A stretch of 11,791 bases of DNA from contig JAFWRA010000055.1 in the NCBI GenBank assembly GCA_017508895.1, positions 1 to 11,791 on the forward strand. The letters are read 5' to 3'. This document shows, in pieces, positions 1-5,998 of the stretch; the stretch's first letter is position 1, and each line of letters begins with the position of its first letter. The notes under the pieces are model-generated. The model worked only from the letters and a program-made list of their open reading frames with translations, was not told the DNA's origin and searched no databases. Origin of the DNA: Bacteroidales bacterium. GTDB taxonomy: Bacteria > Bacteroidota > Bacteroidia > Bacteroidales > F082. Both the position numbers and the translations under genes were made by a program.

Positions 1-1
1 C

Positions 2-1240
2 TTTTCGGCTTGCATCCCGAATGTCTATGGCATGTATGACTGTCGCGAAGTCTTCGCCAATCTCTTCCTCTTTGTCACGGCACGAGCATCGGCTGGCAAA
101 GGACGGCTCTCCCTGTGCCGTCATCTCGCTGCGCCGTTGCATCAGGCGCTCCGCGACAAATACCGCAAGCAGCTGAAGAAGTTTGAAGCTGCCCAAGTGG
201 CCTATGCCATCAACCGCAAAAACTCTCTTGAAGTGCCACCAAAAGAACCGCCGTTCCTCACTTTGTTCGTCCCTGCCAACAGCACGGCCACTGTCGTCTA
301 TCAGACCCTCGCCCAAAACAACGGTGTCGGCCTTCTGTTCGAGACAGAAGGCGACACCTTGGCCAACGCCTTCAATTCTGACCTGGGCAACTATTCCGAC
401 GGATTCAGGAAAGCGTTTCACCACGAAACGATTTCCTATCTCCGCAAGAAAGATCATGAATATGTCGAGATAGTGAAGCCCAAATTCTCCGCTGTCCTGT
501 CCGGCACACCGCAGCAAATCTTCAATCTCATCCCTGATGCTGAAAACGGCTTGTTCAGCCGTTTCATCTTCTATGTCATGGAAACCGAACTGGTCTGGCA
601 CAACATGTTTGCCTCCCATGGTGGTACCACCGCCGATGAGAAGTTCAAGGAGATTGGCCGCGACTTCTTCACCTTCCTGAAGAAGTTCCCCAAGCGGCCA
701 GTCCAGTTCACTCTCAGCCTCTCCCAAATGGACCAGTTCAACGACTTCTTTGAAGCCACGCAGCTTCGCTTCGCTCAGCTGCTCGGCGACGAAATCGTGG
801 CCACCGTCCGCCGCCTCGGCCTCATCCTCTTTCGCTTCGCGATGATCCTCAGCGTCCTTCGCCTCATCGATAAGGCACCAGGCAAAAGTCTGAAAGACAT
901 CAAGCGGCTGGTCTGCTCCGATGCCGACTTCGACACTGCCTTGGCCATGGTCAAAGTCCTGCTGCAGCACTCGGCAGCTGTCTTTCAGGCGCTGCCTCGC
1001 AACGCCAAGGCACCTGTCTTGAAAGGCCGTCAGGTAATCGCAGCCGAAACCCGCGAAAAGTTCCTGGCAGCATTGCCAGAAACTTTCGACCGCCCAACCT
1101 ACCTCAATACCGCCGCTGCGCTCAACATCACCGAAAAAACCGCTGAGCGTTACCTGCAATTCTTCATCAAGTCTGGCCAGCTATTACACCCCTCAACTGG
1201 CCAGTACCAAAAGAACCCCGAAGGGGTGAAACGAACTTAA
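2..1240 (+). CDS. DUF3987 domain protein (P-loop primase/helicase-like), 5' end outside window
   Basis: The frame is already open at base 2 and reads through the ATG at 32 without a stop. The sequence before that ATG (PNVYGMYD and neighbours) looks like normal family sequence, so the true start lies upstream and this is a C-terminal fragment of about 412 codons. A P-loop-like ASAGKGRL is encoded at about 89-109 and a conserved FETEGD at 338-355, followed by the SGTPQQ and DAENGLFSRFIFY blocks I associate with Bacteroides DUF3987 proteins. The last 60 or so residues resemble a winged helix (NITEKTAERYLQFF). Such proteins often follow a VirE-N/BT4734-like domain and are linked to replication or mobile DNA; the precise role is not known. 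The last eight codons (NPEGVKRT) are supplied by a GC-rich repeat. Two small + strand genes follow. Confidence 0.85.
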   Translation, partial: FSACIPNVYGMYDCREVFANLFLFVTARASAGKGRLSLCRHLAAPLHQALRDKYRKQLKKFEAAQVAYAINRKNSLEVPPKEPPFLTLFVPANSTATVVYQTLAQNNGVGLLFETEGDTLANAFNSDLGNYSDGFRKAFHHETISYLRKKDHEYVEIVKPKFSAVLSGTPQQIFNLIPDAENGLFSRFIFYVMETELVWHNMFASHGGTTADEKFKEIGRDFFTFLKKFPKRPVQFTLSLSQMDQFNDFFEATQLRFAQLLGDEIVATVRRLGLILFRFAMILSVLRLIDKAPGKSLKDIKRLVCSDADFDTALAMVKVLLQHSAAVFQALPRNAKAPVLKGRQVIAAETREKFLAALPETFDRPTYLNTAAALNITEKTAERYLQFFIKSGQLLHPSTGQYQKNPEGVKRT

Positions 1241-1268
1241 CCCGATGCAAGCGCAGCGCAGCTTCGGG
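1214..1268. repeat. Two-hairpin GC-rich repeat across the 3' end of the DUF3987 gene
   Basis: A short palindrome, CCCC-GAA-GGGG (1216-1226), followed by TGAAACGAAC, overlaps the last codons and stop of the upstream gene. It is followed by a second stem at 1241-1248/1261-1268 (CCCGATGC with GCTTCGGG, one mismatch) whose loop holds a repeated GCGCAGC core. A closely similar unit lies at 1513-1558 and a looser one at 10852-10898. No T-run follows, so it is not a typical intrinsic terminator. It looks like a dispersed REP-like intergenic element; copy number in the genome cannot be seen from here. Confidence 0.6.
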
Positions 1269-1285
1269 GATAACACCAACGCACT

Positions 1286-1528
1286 ATGAACTACACAATA
1301 CAAATCGAAACCCGCTCCATGGATGCCTATGCCGCCATCCATACTATCATGATGAAATCCAATGTCGTCAAACGCCTTTGGCGTTTTGTCTGCTATTCAG
1401 CTACCATCAGAACGCGCAGAGGGCCTCAAACATACGAGGCCATCAAAACCGCCTTACAAAAAGCCGGCATCCGCGAGTCAGCCTACAAACTGACCATCGA
1501 CCCACCACTACCAACCCCGGAGGGGTGA
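1286..1528 (+). CDS. Small hypothetical protein, paralogue of the next gene
   Basis: This gene encodes 80 residues of unknown function, beginning 45 nt after the DUF3987 stop. It aligns without gaps to the 82-aa product of the next gene: shared positions include IxIET (5-9), AYxAI (14-18), N26, SATI (38-41), A-x-Q-x-AG (56-61), Tyr67 and Ile71, about 20 identities over 71 positions by eye. The alternating pattern suggests a small beta/alpha fold. There is no signal peptide or membrane segment. The C-terminal PTPEG comes from a copy of the GC-rich repeat. The paralogue match is the main reason to call it a real gene. It is probably co-transcribed with its neighbours, and there is no clear Shine-Dalgarno sequence. 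Confidence 0.6.
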   Translation: MNYTIQIETRSMDAYAAIHTIMMKSNVVKRLWRFVCYSATIRTRRGPQTYEAIKTALQKAGIRESAYKLTIDPPLPTPEG

Positions 1529-1558
1529 CACGACCACAACCAAGGGCGCAGCCCTTGG
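1513..1558. repeat. Second copy of the two-hairpin GC-rich repeat
   Basis: CCCC-GGA-GGGG (1515-1525) plus TGACACGACC matches the unit at 1214-1236 with only a few changes, and again overlaps the end of a coding region. It is followed by a perfect 8-bp stem with a 3-nt loop, CCAAGGGC-GCA-GCCCTTGG (1540-1558). The same order (short palindrome, GAxACGAxC spacer, second stem with a GCGCA core) occurs after the DUF3987 gene. Confidence 0.65.
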
Positions 1559-1563
1559 GCATC

Positions 1564-1607
1564 CACATCAGTCACATCAGTCCTATAACTCCTATAACTC
1601 CTATCAC
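1564..1607 (+). repeat. 9-nt tandem repeats just upstream of a start codon
   Basis: Two copies of CACATCAGT (1564-1581) run into three copies of TCCTATAAC, the last changed to TCCTATCAC (1581-1607). Both arrays have a 9-nt period. The array ends one base before the ATG at 1609, so it occupies the whole translation-initiation region of that gene, where changes in copy number could alter expression. Confidence 0.75.
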
Positions 1608-1608
1608 A

Positions 1609-1857
1609 ATGAAAGCAATCATCCACATCGAAACCTACACCAAAGCCGCCTACCGTGCCATCCGTCCCGCCGTGGTGGCCACAAACCTCGGCTTCTTTGG
1701 CGTGTGTGGCCTCACCATTTCGGCCACCATCAAACAGTCCGATTACGCCTACCTCGTCGATGTCGTCAACCACGCCGCACAAAGCGCAGGTGTCCACCGC
1801 ACTGAGTACGCCATCATCAACCTGCAAAACATCCTAAAACCACAAAGAAATGATTGA
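1609..1857 (+). CDS. Small hypothetical protein, paralogue of the preceding gene
   Basis: The 82-residue product has unknown function. I chose the ATG at 1609 because similarity to the 80-aa paralogue begins exactly there (IHIET matches IQIET); the same frame is open further upstream to an ATG at 1378, but that extension runs through the other gene and the repeats in a different frame. Residues 20-41 are more hydrophobic than in the paralogue (NLGFFGVCGL) but too mixed for a confident membrane segment. The TGA stop sits inside the left arm of the terminator at 1854-1900, so this is the last gene of the + strand block. Confidence 0.65.
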   Translation: MKAIIHIETYTKAAYRAIRPAVVATNLGFFGVCGLTISATIKQSDYAYLVDVVNHAAQSAGVHRTEYAIINLQNILKPQRND

Positions 1858-1900
1858 AAAATAGCCCCGACATCTTGCGATGTTCGGGGCTATTTTTCAA
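1854..1900. terminator. Strong two-way intrinsic terminator
   Basis: A 21-bp stem with a 4-nt loop (TTGC, 1875-1878) and one bulged T at 1883. The GC core is TAGCCCCGA / TCGGGGCTA, flanked by AAAAA on the left and TTTTT on the right, so it has a U-tract in both directions. It lies between the + strand block ending at 1857 and the - strand genes ending at 1926, as expected for a shared terminator between convergent transcripts. Confidence 0.9.
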
Positions 1901-1916
1901 TTTTCCTCATTTCCTC

Positions 1917-1945
1917 ATTCCTCACTCACTTTTTTCGTGAGGAAT
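1917..1945 (-). other. Hairpin over the stop codon of the 70-aa gene
   Basis: ATTCCTCAC (1917-1925) and GTGAGGAAT (1937-1945) form a perfect 9-bp stem with an 11-nt loop that contains the stop codon of the - strand gene. There is no T-run after it on the - strand, so it is more likely an RNA 3'-end stabiliser or chance structure than a terminator; the terminator follows at 1900-1854. CCTCAT/CCTCAC is repeated three times just to its left. Confidence 0.4.
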
Positions 1946-2138
1946 TTCCCTGCAAACGGTCTATTTCAGCCATTATGTCGGCAGCTTCCTGATGAAGCCT
2001 TACAACCTCTTTCAGCGCGTCGGCTTGGCTTTGCAGGTCATCTTCATCCTCATCATTGAGGCTATCCAAAAGCGTTTGTGCAGCCTTCAATTTTGCCTTG
2101 ATGTCAGCGTACCGCTGTTTTATGTCCTCCCTGGTCAT
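1926..2138 (-). CDS. 70-aa charged coiled-coil protein, function unknown
   Basis: The product begins MTREDIKQRYADIKAK and is almost wholly helical in character. Two heptad-rich stretches (about residues 3-27 and 36-64) are separated by an acidic turn (NDEDEDD). It is strongly charged, with no membrane segment, signal peptide or catalytic motif. It has its own candidate promoter at 2373-2403, a long structured leader, and a terminator at 1854-1900, so it could be a self-contained transcription unit. Read-through from the upstream KAP/XseA-like operon on the same strand is also possible. A small helical adaptor or antitoxin-like protein is conceivable but not shown. Confidence 0.6.
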   Translation of the reverse strand: MTREDIKQRYADIKAKLKAAQTLLDSLNDEDEDDLQSQADALKEVVRLHQEAADIMAEIDRLQGNSSRKK

Positions 2139-2164
2139 GTTGTGTGATTTTCAGCCCTCGCTCA

Positions 2165-2348
2165 GTCTCGCGCAAAGAAAGAGGCGTGAGACAATCCGCA
2201 CCATCTCCAACGGGCTCTGGAAAACCACTTGTAGAATGGATACGAAAAGCTCACGCCTGAAGGCGCAAGCTTCATCGTCCCGCTTCCTCTACAAGTGTTA
2301 GTTGAAATTTTCCAGATTTCGTTGGAAGGAAACAGAGCGCAAAGCTCT
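2165..2348 (-). ncRNA. Candidate structured RNA or long structured 5' leader
   Basis: This fills most of the 321-bp gap between two - strand genes. Nested inverted repeats are TCCAAC 2206-2211 with GTTGGA 2321-2326; TCTGGAAAA 2216-2224 with TTTTCCAGA 2308-2316; CACTTGTAG 2226-2234 with CTACAAGTG 2289-2297; and an inner CGCCT-GA-AGGCG hairpin at 2254-2265 with flanking AGCT and ACGA/TCGT pairs. Single stems lie on either side: GTCTCGCGC 2165-2173 with GCGTGAGAC 2184-2192 (one G-T pair), and AGAGC 2334-2338 with GCTCT 2344-2348. The strand is inferred from the promoter candidate at 2373-2403. I cannot match it to a named family; a 6S-like RNA, a leader of the 70-aa gene, or a DNA cruciform all remain possible. 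Confidence 0.5.
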
Positions 2349-2372
2349 ATTATTTATGTCGTTTTAAGGCTG

Positions 2373-2403
2373 CAAATATAGCCTTTTTTGGATTATTATC
2401 AAT
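2373..2403 (-). promoter_or_regulatory. Candidate Bacteroidetes promoter for the structured RNA / 70-aa gene
   Basis: On the - strand, TATATTTG (plus-strand 2373-2380) is a perfect TAnnTTTG -7 element. ATTG (plus-strand 2400-2403) lies 19 nt upstream and is one change from the TTTG -33 consensus. Transcription would start near 2366. An AAGGCT/AGCCTT stem (2366-2371/2380-2385) followed by T-residues overlaps it on the + strand, which could be coincidence or a weak + strand terminator. Confidence 0.5.
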
Positions 2404-2459
2404 CGTCGATGCCGTATTTCCCTTTTCCTATTTCCTCAACATGTTTTCATAGAAAACAA

Positions 2460-3062
2460 TCACTCATCCATCGATTCTTCTGTTTCTCTCCATTCAAGAA
2501 ACAACCAATCAATATATTCTCCAATCCCCATATCATGCTCCATTGCTTGCTCTTTGATTCGGCTTACAGTGTCTTCTCTTAGGTTAAAATGGCATCCCAC
2601 TTTCCCCTTGGTATTGGGTGCATCTATGATATCGTATGGTAGTGTGTTTCGCTGCACCAACACATCTGGGAAAAACTCTGAAAGCCATTTCCCTACATCT
2701 ATTATCGCTTTTTCTGCAACTTCAGGGTCTGGCGTTTCCCTTCCAGTAAGTGACCACACACTTTGTCCTTTGTTATACTGGCCTCGTCTGAACTCAACCC
2801 TAACTCCAGCACTAATATGATCAACGTAGCAATACTTTTTTGAAACACATGTTAGGTAAAAGTTTCTGTCTTCTGGTCGATAGATAACGGGCTTTATTTC
2901 TGTTTCAGTGATATATTCCCCTTCGTGCTTTTCAATAAAGCTTTTGTACTCTTCCGTTTTCTTTGCTAAATCAAGCACATAACTCTTTCGATGTGCTTTT
3001 ACCGTTGTGACTACTTCATCTCCGCCACTAAACTTGATGGTTACAGTATATTTACTTGACAT
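2460..3062 (-). CDS. 200-aa protein with possible C-terminal ribbon-helix-helix, third gene of KAP operon
   Basis: I do not recognise the N-terminal 150 residues, which look like a mixed beta/alpha fold with many aromatic and charged residues (VRVEFRRGQYNKG, about 87-99). The tail at about 157-190 (CHFNLREDTVSRIKEQA, then IGEYIDWLF) has the strand-helix-helix pattern of ribbon-helix-helix DNA-binding domains, which suggests a regulator or DNA-binding partner; this is a pattern match only. It starts 20 nt after the XseA-like stop, so it is almost certainly in the same operon. No membrane segment is seen. GC content lies between that of the KAP gene and that of the XseA-like gene. Confidence 0.7.
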   Translation of the reverse strand: MSSKYTVTIKFSGGDEVVTTVKAHRKSYVLDLAKKTEEYKSFIEKHEGEYITETEIKPVIYRPEDRNFYLTCVSKKYCYVDHISAGVRVEFRRGQYNKGQSVWSLTGRETPDPEVAEKAIIDVGKWLSEFFPDVLVQRNTLPYDIIDAPNTKGKVGCHFNLREDTVSRIKEQAMEHDMGIGEYIDWLFLEWRETEESMDE

Positions 3063-3082
3063 TTCACTTGCTTTTTAATTGG

Positions 3083-4216
3083 TTATCTCGCTAAAACCCA
3101 AATCAGCACCCCCGCAACAATCGCCAAACCCACAGCCAGCCAAACTATCGTCCGTTTTCGCTCGTTCAGCTTGTTGGCCATCCACGCCACTTTATTCTTC
3201 AAGTTAGCCATCTCTTCCACGTTGCGCTTCTCTCGTTCAACATATCCGGCTCGCTCATCCTTGAAATCTTTTTCCTGTTTCGTCAGTCGCTTTTCAAGGT
3301 TGGCGATTTGGTCGGCATACTGCTTGCTCACCTGCTGCACCAGCATCGCCTTCGATTTGGCCTTCATTCCTGCCACTCGCTCCACCATGTCGCTCAGGTA
3401 TTGCCCTAATGCCGTCGGTGTGGCCACCTCCTTATCTGCAATTTCCTTGAAAGCCAGTCGCTCCTCTGGATGTCCCACGGCAGAGATAACCGGGGTGGTA
3501 AGGTGAGCCAGCGTCTCCAGCACTTCAAGATTGTCGAGACGCTCGATGCCTATGCCACCACCACGCACCACCGCGATAACATCAAAGCCTTTGCTGTCGA
3601 TATCATTGAGATTCTGGCACAGTGGGCCAGCCTTGAAAAAGTCGCATCGATACTCTGTGAAGTCAATGGCAGCTCGTGCAGCTTGTATGCCTGCCTCAAA
3701 GTCCGAAAGTGTGATAGAGTTATTGGCCAACAGCAAAGCCACCTTGGGACGCTCATCGGCCAGCAGCCGTTGTTCTATTACACCGTCCACATTGCGGAAG
3801 CCTGTTTGCGCCTTGCGTCGGCGCAGTTCGGCCTTCTTTTGGTCGGCCTCGCTCACAGCCTGTTCCTGTAGCTTCTCCACCCGCGTCACGTTAAGCGTGA
3901 TTTGCACACTTGCCCGTGGGTCAATCTTCCTTTCAAGGATGCCAATCACAGTGATCAAATTGCCATTGGTCAGGCTCTCATAAAGCTCTTTGGGCATCCT
4001 CAGTGTGATTTCCTCTTGCGTGTTTTCATCACGCAGCCCAGCGTAGGCAAACGACCAGTTTTGGTTGTTTTGCCTTTGCTGATAGATGCCGCGCAGACTC
4101 ACCAATTTGGCAAACTCATTCTGCCTGCCCAAAGCCGCGCTGAATATGGCAATCAACTCCGATGGCTTATAGGCCGTGATGATGCTTTTCTCATGTGTCT
4201 CGTTCTGTTCGTTCAT
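3083..4216 (-). CDS. Membrane-anchored exonuclease VII large-subunit-like protein
   Basis: The 377-residue product follows the order of ExoVII large subunit (XseA): an N-terminal OB-fold-like region (about 12-115), a catalytic-type core (about 150-275) with VRGGG (217-221), PVISAVGH (242-249) and VATPTA (264-269), then a long charged coiled coil (about 275-352). It ends in one hydrophobic helix (356-375, IVWLAVGLAIVAGVLIWVL) just before the C-terminus, which standard XseA lacks, so the coiled coil would be tethered to the membrane. Recalled active-site residues of E. coli XseA seem to correspond to Asp172, Arg218 and His249, with Glu252 where Asp is usual. It is shorter than XseA (about 450 aa) and no xseB gene is seen nearby. 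Spacing of 21 nt after the KAP stop and 20 nt before the next gene supports an operon. It is probably an accessory nuclease rather than housekeeping ExoVII; activity is unproven. Confidence 0.8.
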   Translation of the reverse strand: MNEQNETHEKSIITAYKPSELIAIFSAALGRQNEFAKLVSLRGIYQQRQNNQNWSFAYAGLRDENTQEEITLRMPKELYESLTNGNLITVIGILERKIDPRASVQITLNVTRVEKLQEQAVSEADQKKAELRRRKAQTGFRNVDGVIEQRLLADERPKVALLLANNSITLSDFEAGIQAARAAIDFTEYRCDFFKAGPLCQNLNDIDSKGFDVIAVVRGGGIGIERLDNLEVLETLAHLTTPVISAVGHPEERLAFKEIADKEVATPTALGQYLSDMVERVAGMKAKSKAMLVQQVSKQYADQIANLEKRLTKQEKDFKDERAGYVEREKRNVEEMANLKNKVAWMANKLNERKRTIVWLAVGLAIVAGVLIWVLAR

Positions 4217-4237
4217 TTGTACCGTTCTTTTCTTCTA

Positions 4238-5734
4238 TCACTTCTTTGTCTTATGTTCCGGTTGTATTACATCCAAACGGTTCAATGTACTTTTAATTTC
4301 TTCGGTTAAATATTGCATCTTTTCATATTCATTATTTAACCTTAGTTTCTCGATATATGGGTACAAGTCCCATGAACATGAATAAGCTTTTTCACTAAAA
4401 TCATCAATATATTTCAACATAGATTTTGATGGCAACACATTGAATGTTGGTCTTAAATGACCTTCTGAAATGGCATCAGAATCTATAATATATTCATCAT
4501 ATAAACAAATAAGCAATGATAATGTCCTAATAATGTGTTTTCCATCAGCACCTTCGTATCTTTTATACCTATTAAAATCATTATGCATTTTCTCCAATGC
4601 ATCAACAAGCTCTTGAACGCTGTAAATCCTTTCAGCAATTTTATTGAATACTTCTTGATTATATATTTTTAGACAAGCTAAATAAAAAAGCAATTCCAAA
4701 TTAAAATCTTTGATTGTAGTTGAATCAAAAGGCTTATCATCAACTCGATAAAGTGCTACGGTGAATAAAGAAAAGACTTTTTCAGTTTGTCTGCATGTAA
4801 GGTTAAAACATGATGTAAAAGTACCAATATAACCAATAAGTTTATTTGCGGCTTTATCAGTTAGCGTTCTATCAAGATGAAATTGTTCTTTTAACAAATG
4901 CGAACAAAAATCTTCAGTAACAAATGATGAAATAGAATATTCAATGTCTATAAAACGCATTAAATACTCTTCTGAATCAAAAGCCTCACTTCCAAAATAA
5001 CCATTGATTGAATGGCACAATTGCCTTTTGTCTATAGACAAAACAAATACAACATTCTTGACCTCAAATAAATGCTTTATCCTTTCGAGTACCTTTACGG
5101 CAAAAGTCGGATTGCATCTATCTAACTCATCCACAAAATACACAAGTGGAATATTATACCCTTTTGAAGCAATGTCTGTAACATATTCTGATAATGAATC
5201 TTTAAACCCATTCAATAAAGTTGTGGTATTATCTTTGCTCTTCAAAGATTCAATGCAATCTTTTTCAATTTGATCCACACCTCCTTTAACAGCATCAGCA
5301 GCGACCTTGCCCCCAAAACCTGCAACACTTTTTACTGCGCCAAAAAGTGCTCCAACAATAAATTTACCCGCCTTTTCAACAAAAACATCAAAACTGCTTT
5401 CGTCTTTTGATACGCTTTTTAGACTTTTTATCATAGAAAATAAAGGCTCCTCACTAATATCATCTTCCCACGCATTGTAATATGCCACAGGGATACCCTT
5501 ATTGGAAAGGTATTGTTTCCATATTTTCAAAAATATGGTTTTACCACTTCCCCAAGCACCATTCAAAGATAGTACACCACCATTTTGAAAAGCCTCAACA
5601 ATTCTTGTCATAGTAATCACATCATTATCCCTCTTTAGTTTGTCATTCAAGAAAGGATTTTTTTCGTCGATTTCTATTTCAGGTACTCGAATTTTTATAT
5701 CAAAAGCATCTGTGTTATTTAAAATGTTTTCCAT
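4238..5734 (-). CDS. KAP family P-loop NTPase
   Basis: The 498-residue product has the KAP-type set of motifs: Walker A GAWGSGKT (59-66), the YYNAWE block (85-90), Walker B VYFVDELDRC (198-207) and the FVLSIDKRQL sensor-like strand (230-239). A small-residue hydrophobic stretch at about 125-147 (FIVGALFGAVKSVAG) sits where many KAP proteins carry membrane segments, but it is too weak to be sure. The C-terminal half is helical with no recognised domain. KAP NTPases are often found in defence or membrane-linked systems, for example QatA. The start at 5734 gives a full family N-terminus. It is the first gene of a three-gene - strand operon, divergent from BREX. Its coding sequence is clearly AT-rich (about one-third GC in sampled lines) compared with about half GC in its XseA-like partner and in BREX, suggesting separate acquisition. 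Confidence 0.85.
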   Translation of the reverse strand: MENILNNTDAFDIKIRVPEIEIDEKNPFLNDKLKRDNDVITMTRIVEAFQNGGVLSLNGAWGSGKTIFLKIWKQYLSNKGIPVAYYNAWEDDISEEPLFSMIKSLKSVSKDESSFDVFVEKAGKFIVGALFGAVKSVAGFGGKVAADAVKGGVDQIEKDCIESLKSKDNTTTLLNGFKDSLSEYVTDIASKGYNIPLVYFVDELDRCNPTFAVKVLERIKHLFEVKNVVFVLSIDKRQLCHSINGYFGSEAFDSEEYLMRFIDIEYSISSFVTEDFCSHLLKEQFHLDRTLTDKAANKLIGYIGTFTSCFNLTCRQTEKVFSLFTVALYRVDDKPFDSTTIKDFNLELLFYLACLKIYNQEVFNKIAERIYSVQELVDALEKMHNDFNRYKRYEGADGKHIIRTLSLLICLYDEYIIDSDAISEGHLRPTFNVLPSKSMLKYIDDFSEKAYSCSWDLYPYIEKLRLNNEYEKMQYLTEEIKSTLNRLDVIQPEHKTKK

Positions 5735-5880
5735 GATGAATATTATTTACAATACTATTAAATTCACATCTTTCTGTTCAACCTCTCATACATTATTCCC
5801 ATCTTAATTAATTCAAATTATACTCTCATCATCACTTCATTTGATGGCTCATCGCTCATAATCAGATAGATTTCAAACCG

Positions 5881-5896
5881 CAAAAATATAACTTTG
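5881..5896. promoter_or_regulatory. Overlapping divergent -7 promoter elements
   Basis: The 16-nt stretch CAAAAATATAACTTTG contains a perfect TAnnTTTG on the + strand (TAACTTTG, 5889-5896, towards brxA) directly abutting a perfect one on the - strand (TATTTTTG, 5881-5888, towards the KAP gene). No clear TTTG -33 partner is visible at 19-21 nt for either, so strength is uncertain. The - strand element would give a KAP leader of about 140 nt. Confidence 0.4.
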
Positions 5897-5963
5897 TTTT
5901 ATCCATTTTCATCTTTTTACACCTATTTATAAAAATACCCCTCCAAATTCACCATTTTTTCCA

Positions 5964-5971
5964 TAAATTTG
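5964..5971 (+). promoter_or_regulatory. Probable brxA promoter -7 element
   Basis: TAAATTTG is a perfect match to the Bacteroidetes -7 consensus TAnnTTTG, 27 nt before the brxA ATG, giving a short leader of about 20 nt. No good -33 TTTG is seen at the usual distance. The rest of the 264-bp gap (5735-5998) is AT-rich with no ORF or RNA gene that I can recognise. Confidence 0.5.
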
Positions 5972-5998
5972 CACCCTCTATACCCAAACGCAATTTAG

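Noticed and set aside
1926..2138. The 70-aa coiled-coil protein as an XseB-like small subunit for the XseA-like protein
   Set aside because: It has the right size and helical nature but lacks the XseB pattern I recall (LEEAL and F-x-x-G in the second helix), is not adjacent, and has its own promoter.
2216..2316. Integron attC site or retron msr/msd region
   Set aside because: There is no integrase or reverse transcriptase in the window, and the stem ends do not carry matching attC core sites.
2321..2348. Signal recognition particle RNA-like GGAAGGAAACAG
   Set aside because: Only a short match to the SRP helix 8 loop; the required pairing around it is not present.
2443..2457. GTTTTC-ATA-GAAAAC palindrome as terminator of the KAP operon
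   Set aside because: The stem is AT-rich and short, and no T-run follows on the - strand.
3470..3983. + strand open frames opposite the XseA-like gene
   Set aside because: The XseA motifs on the - strand explain the region; the + strand translations are serine- and arginine-rich with no motif.
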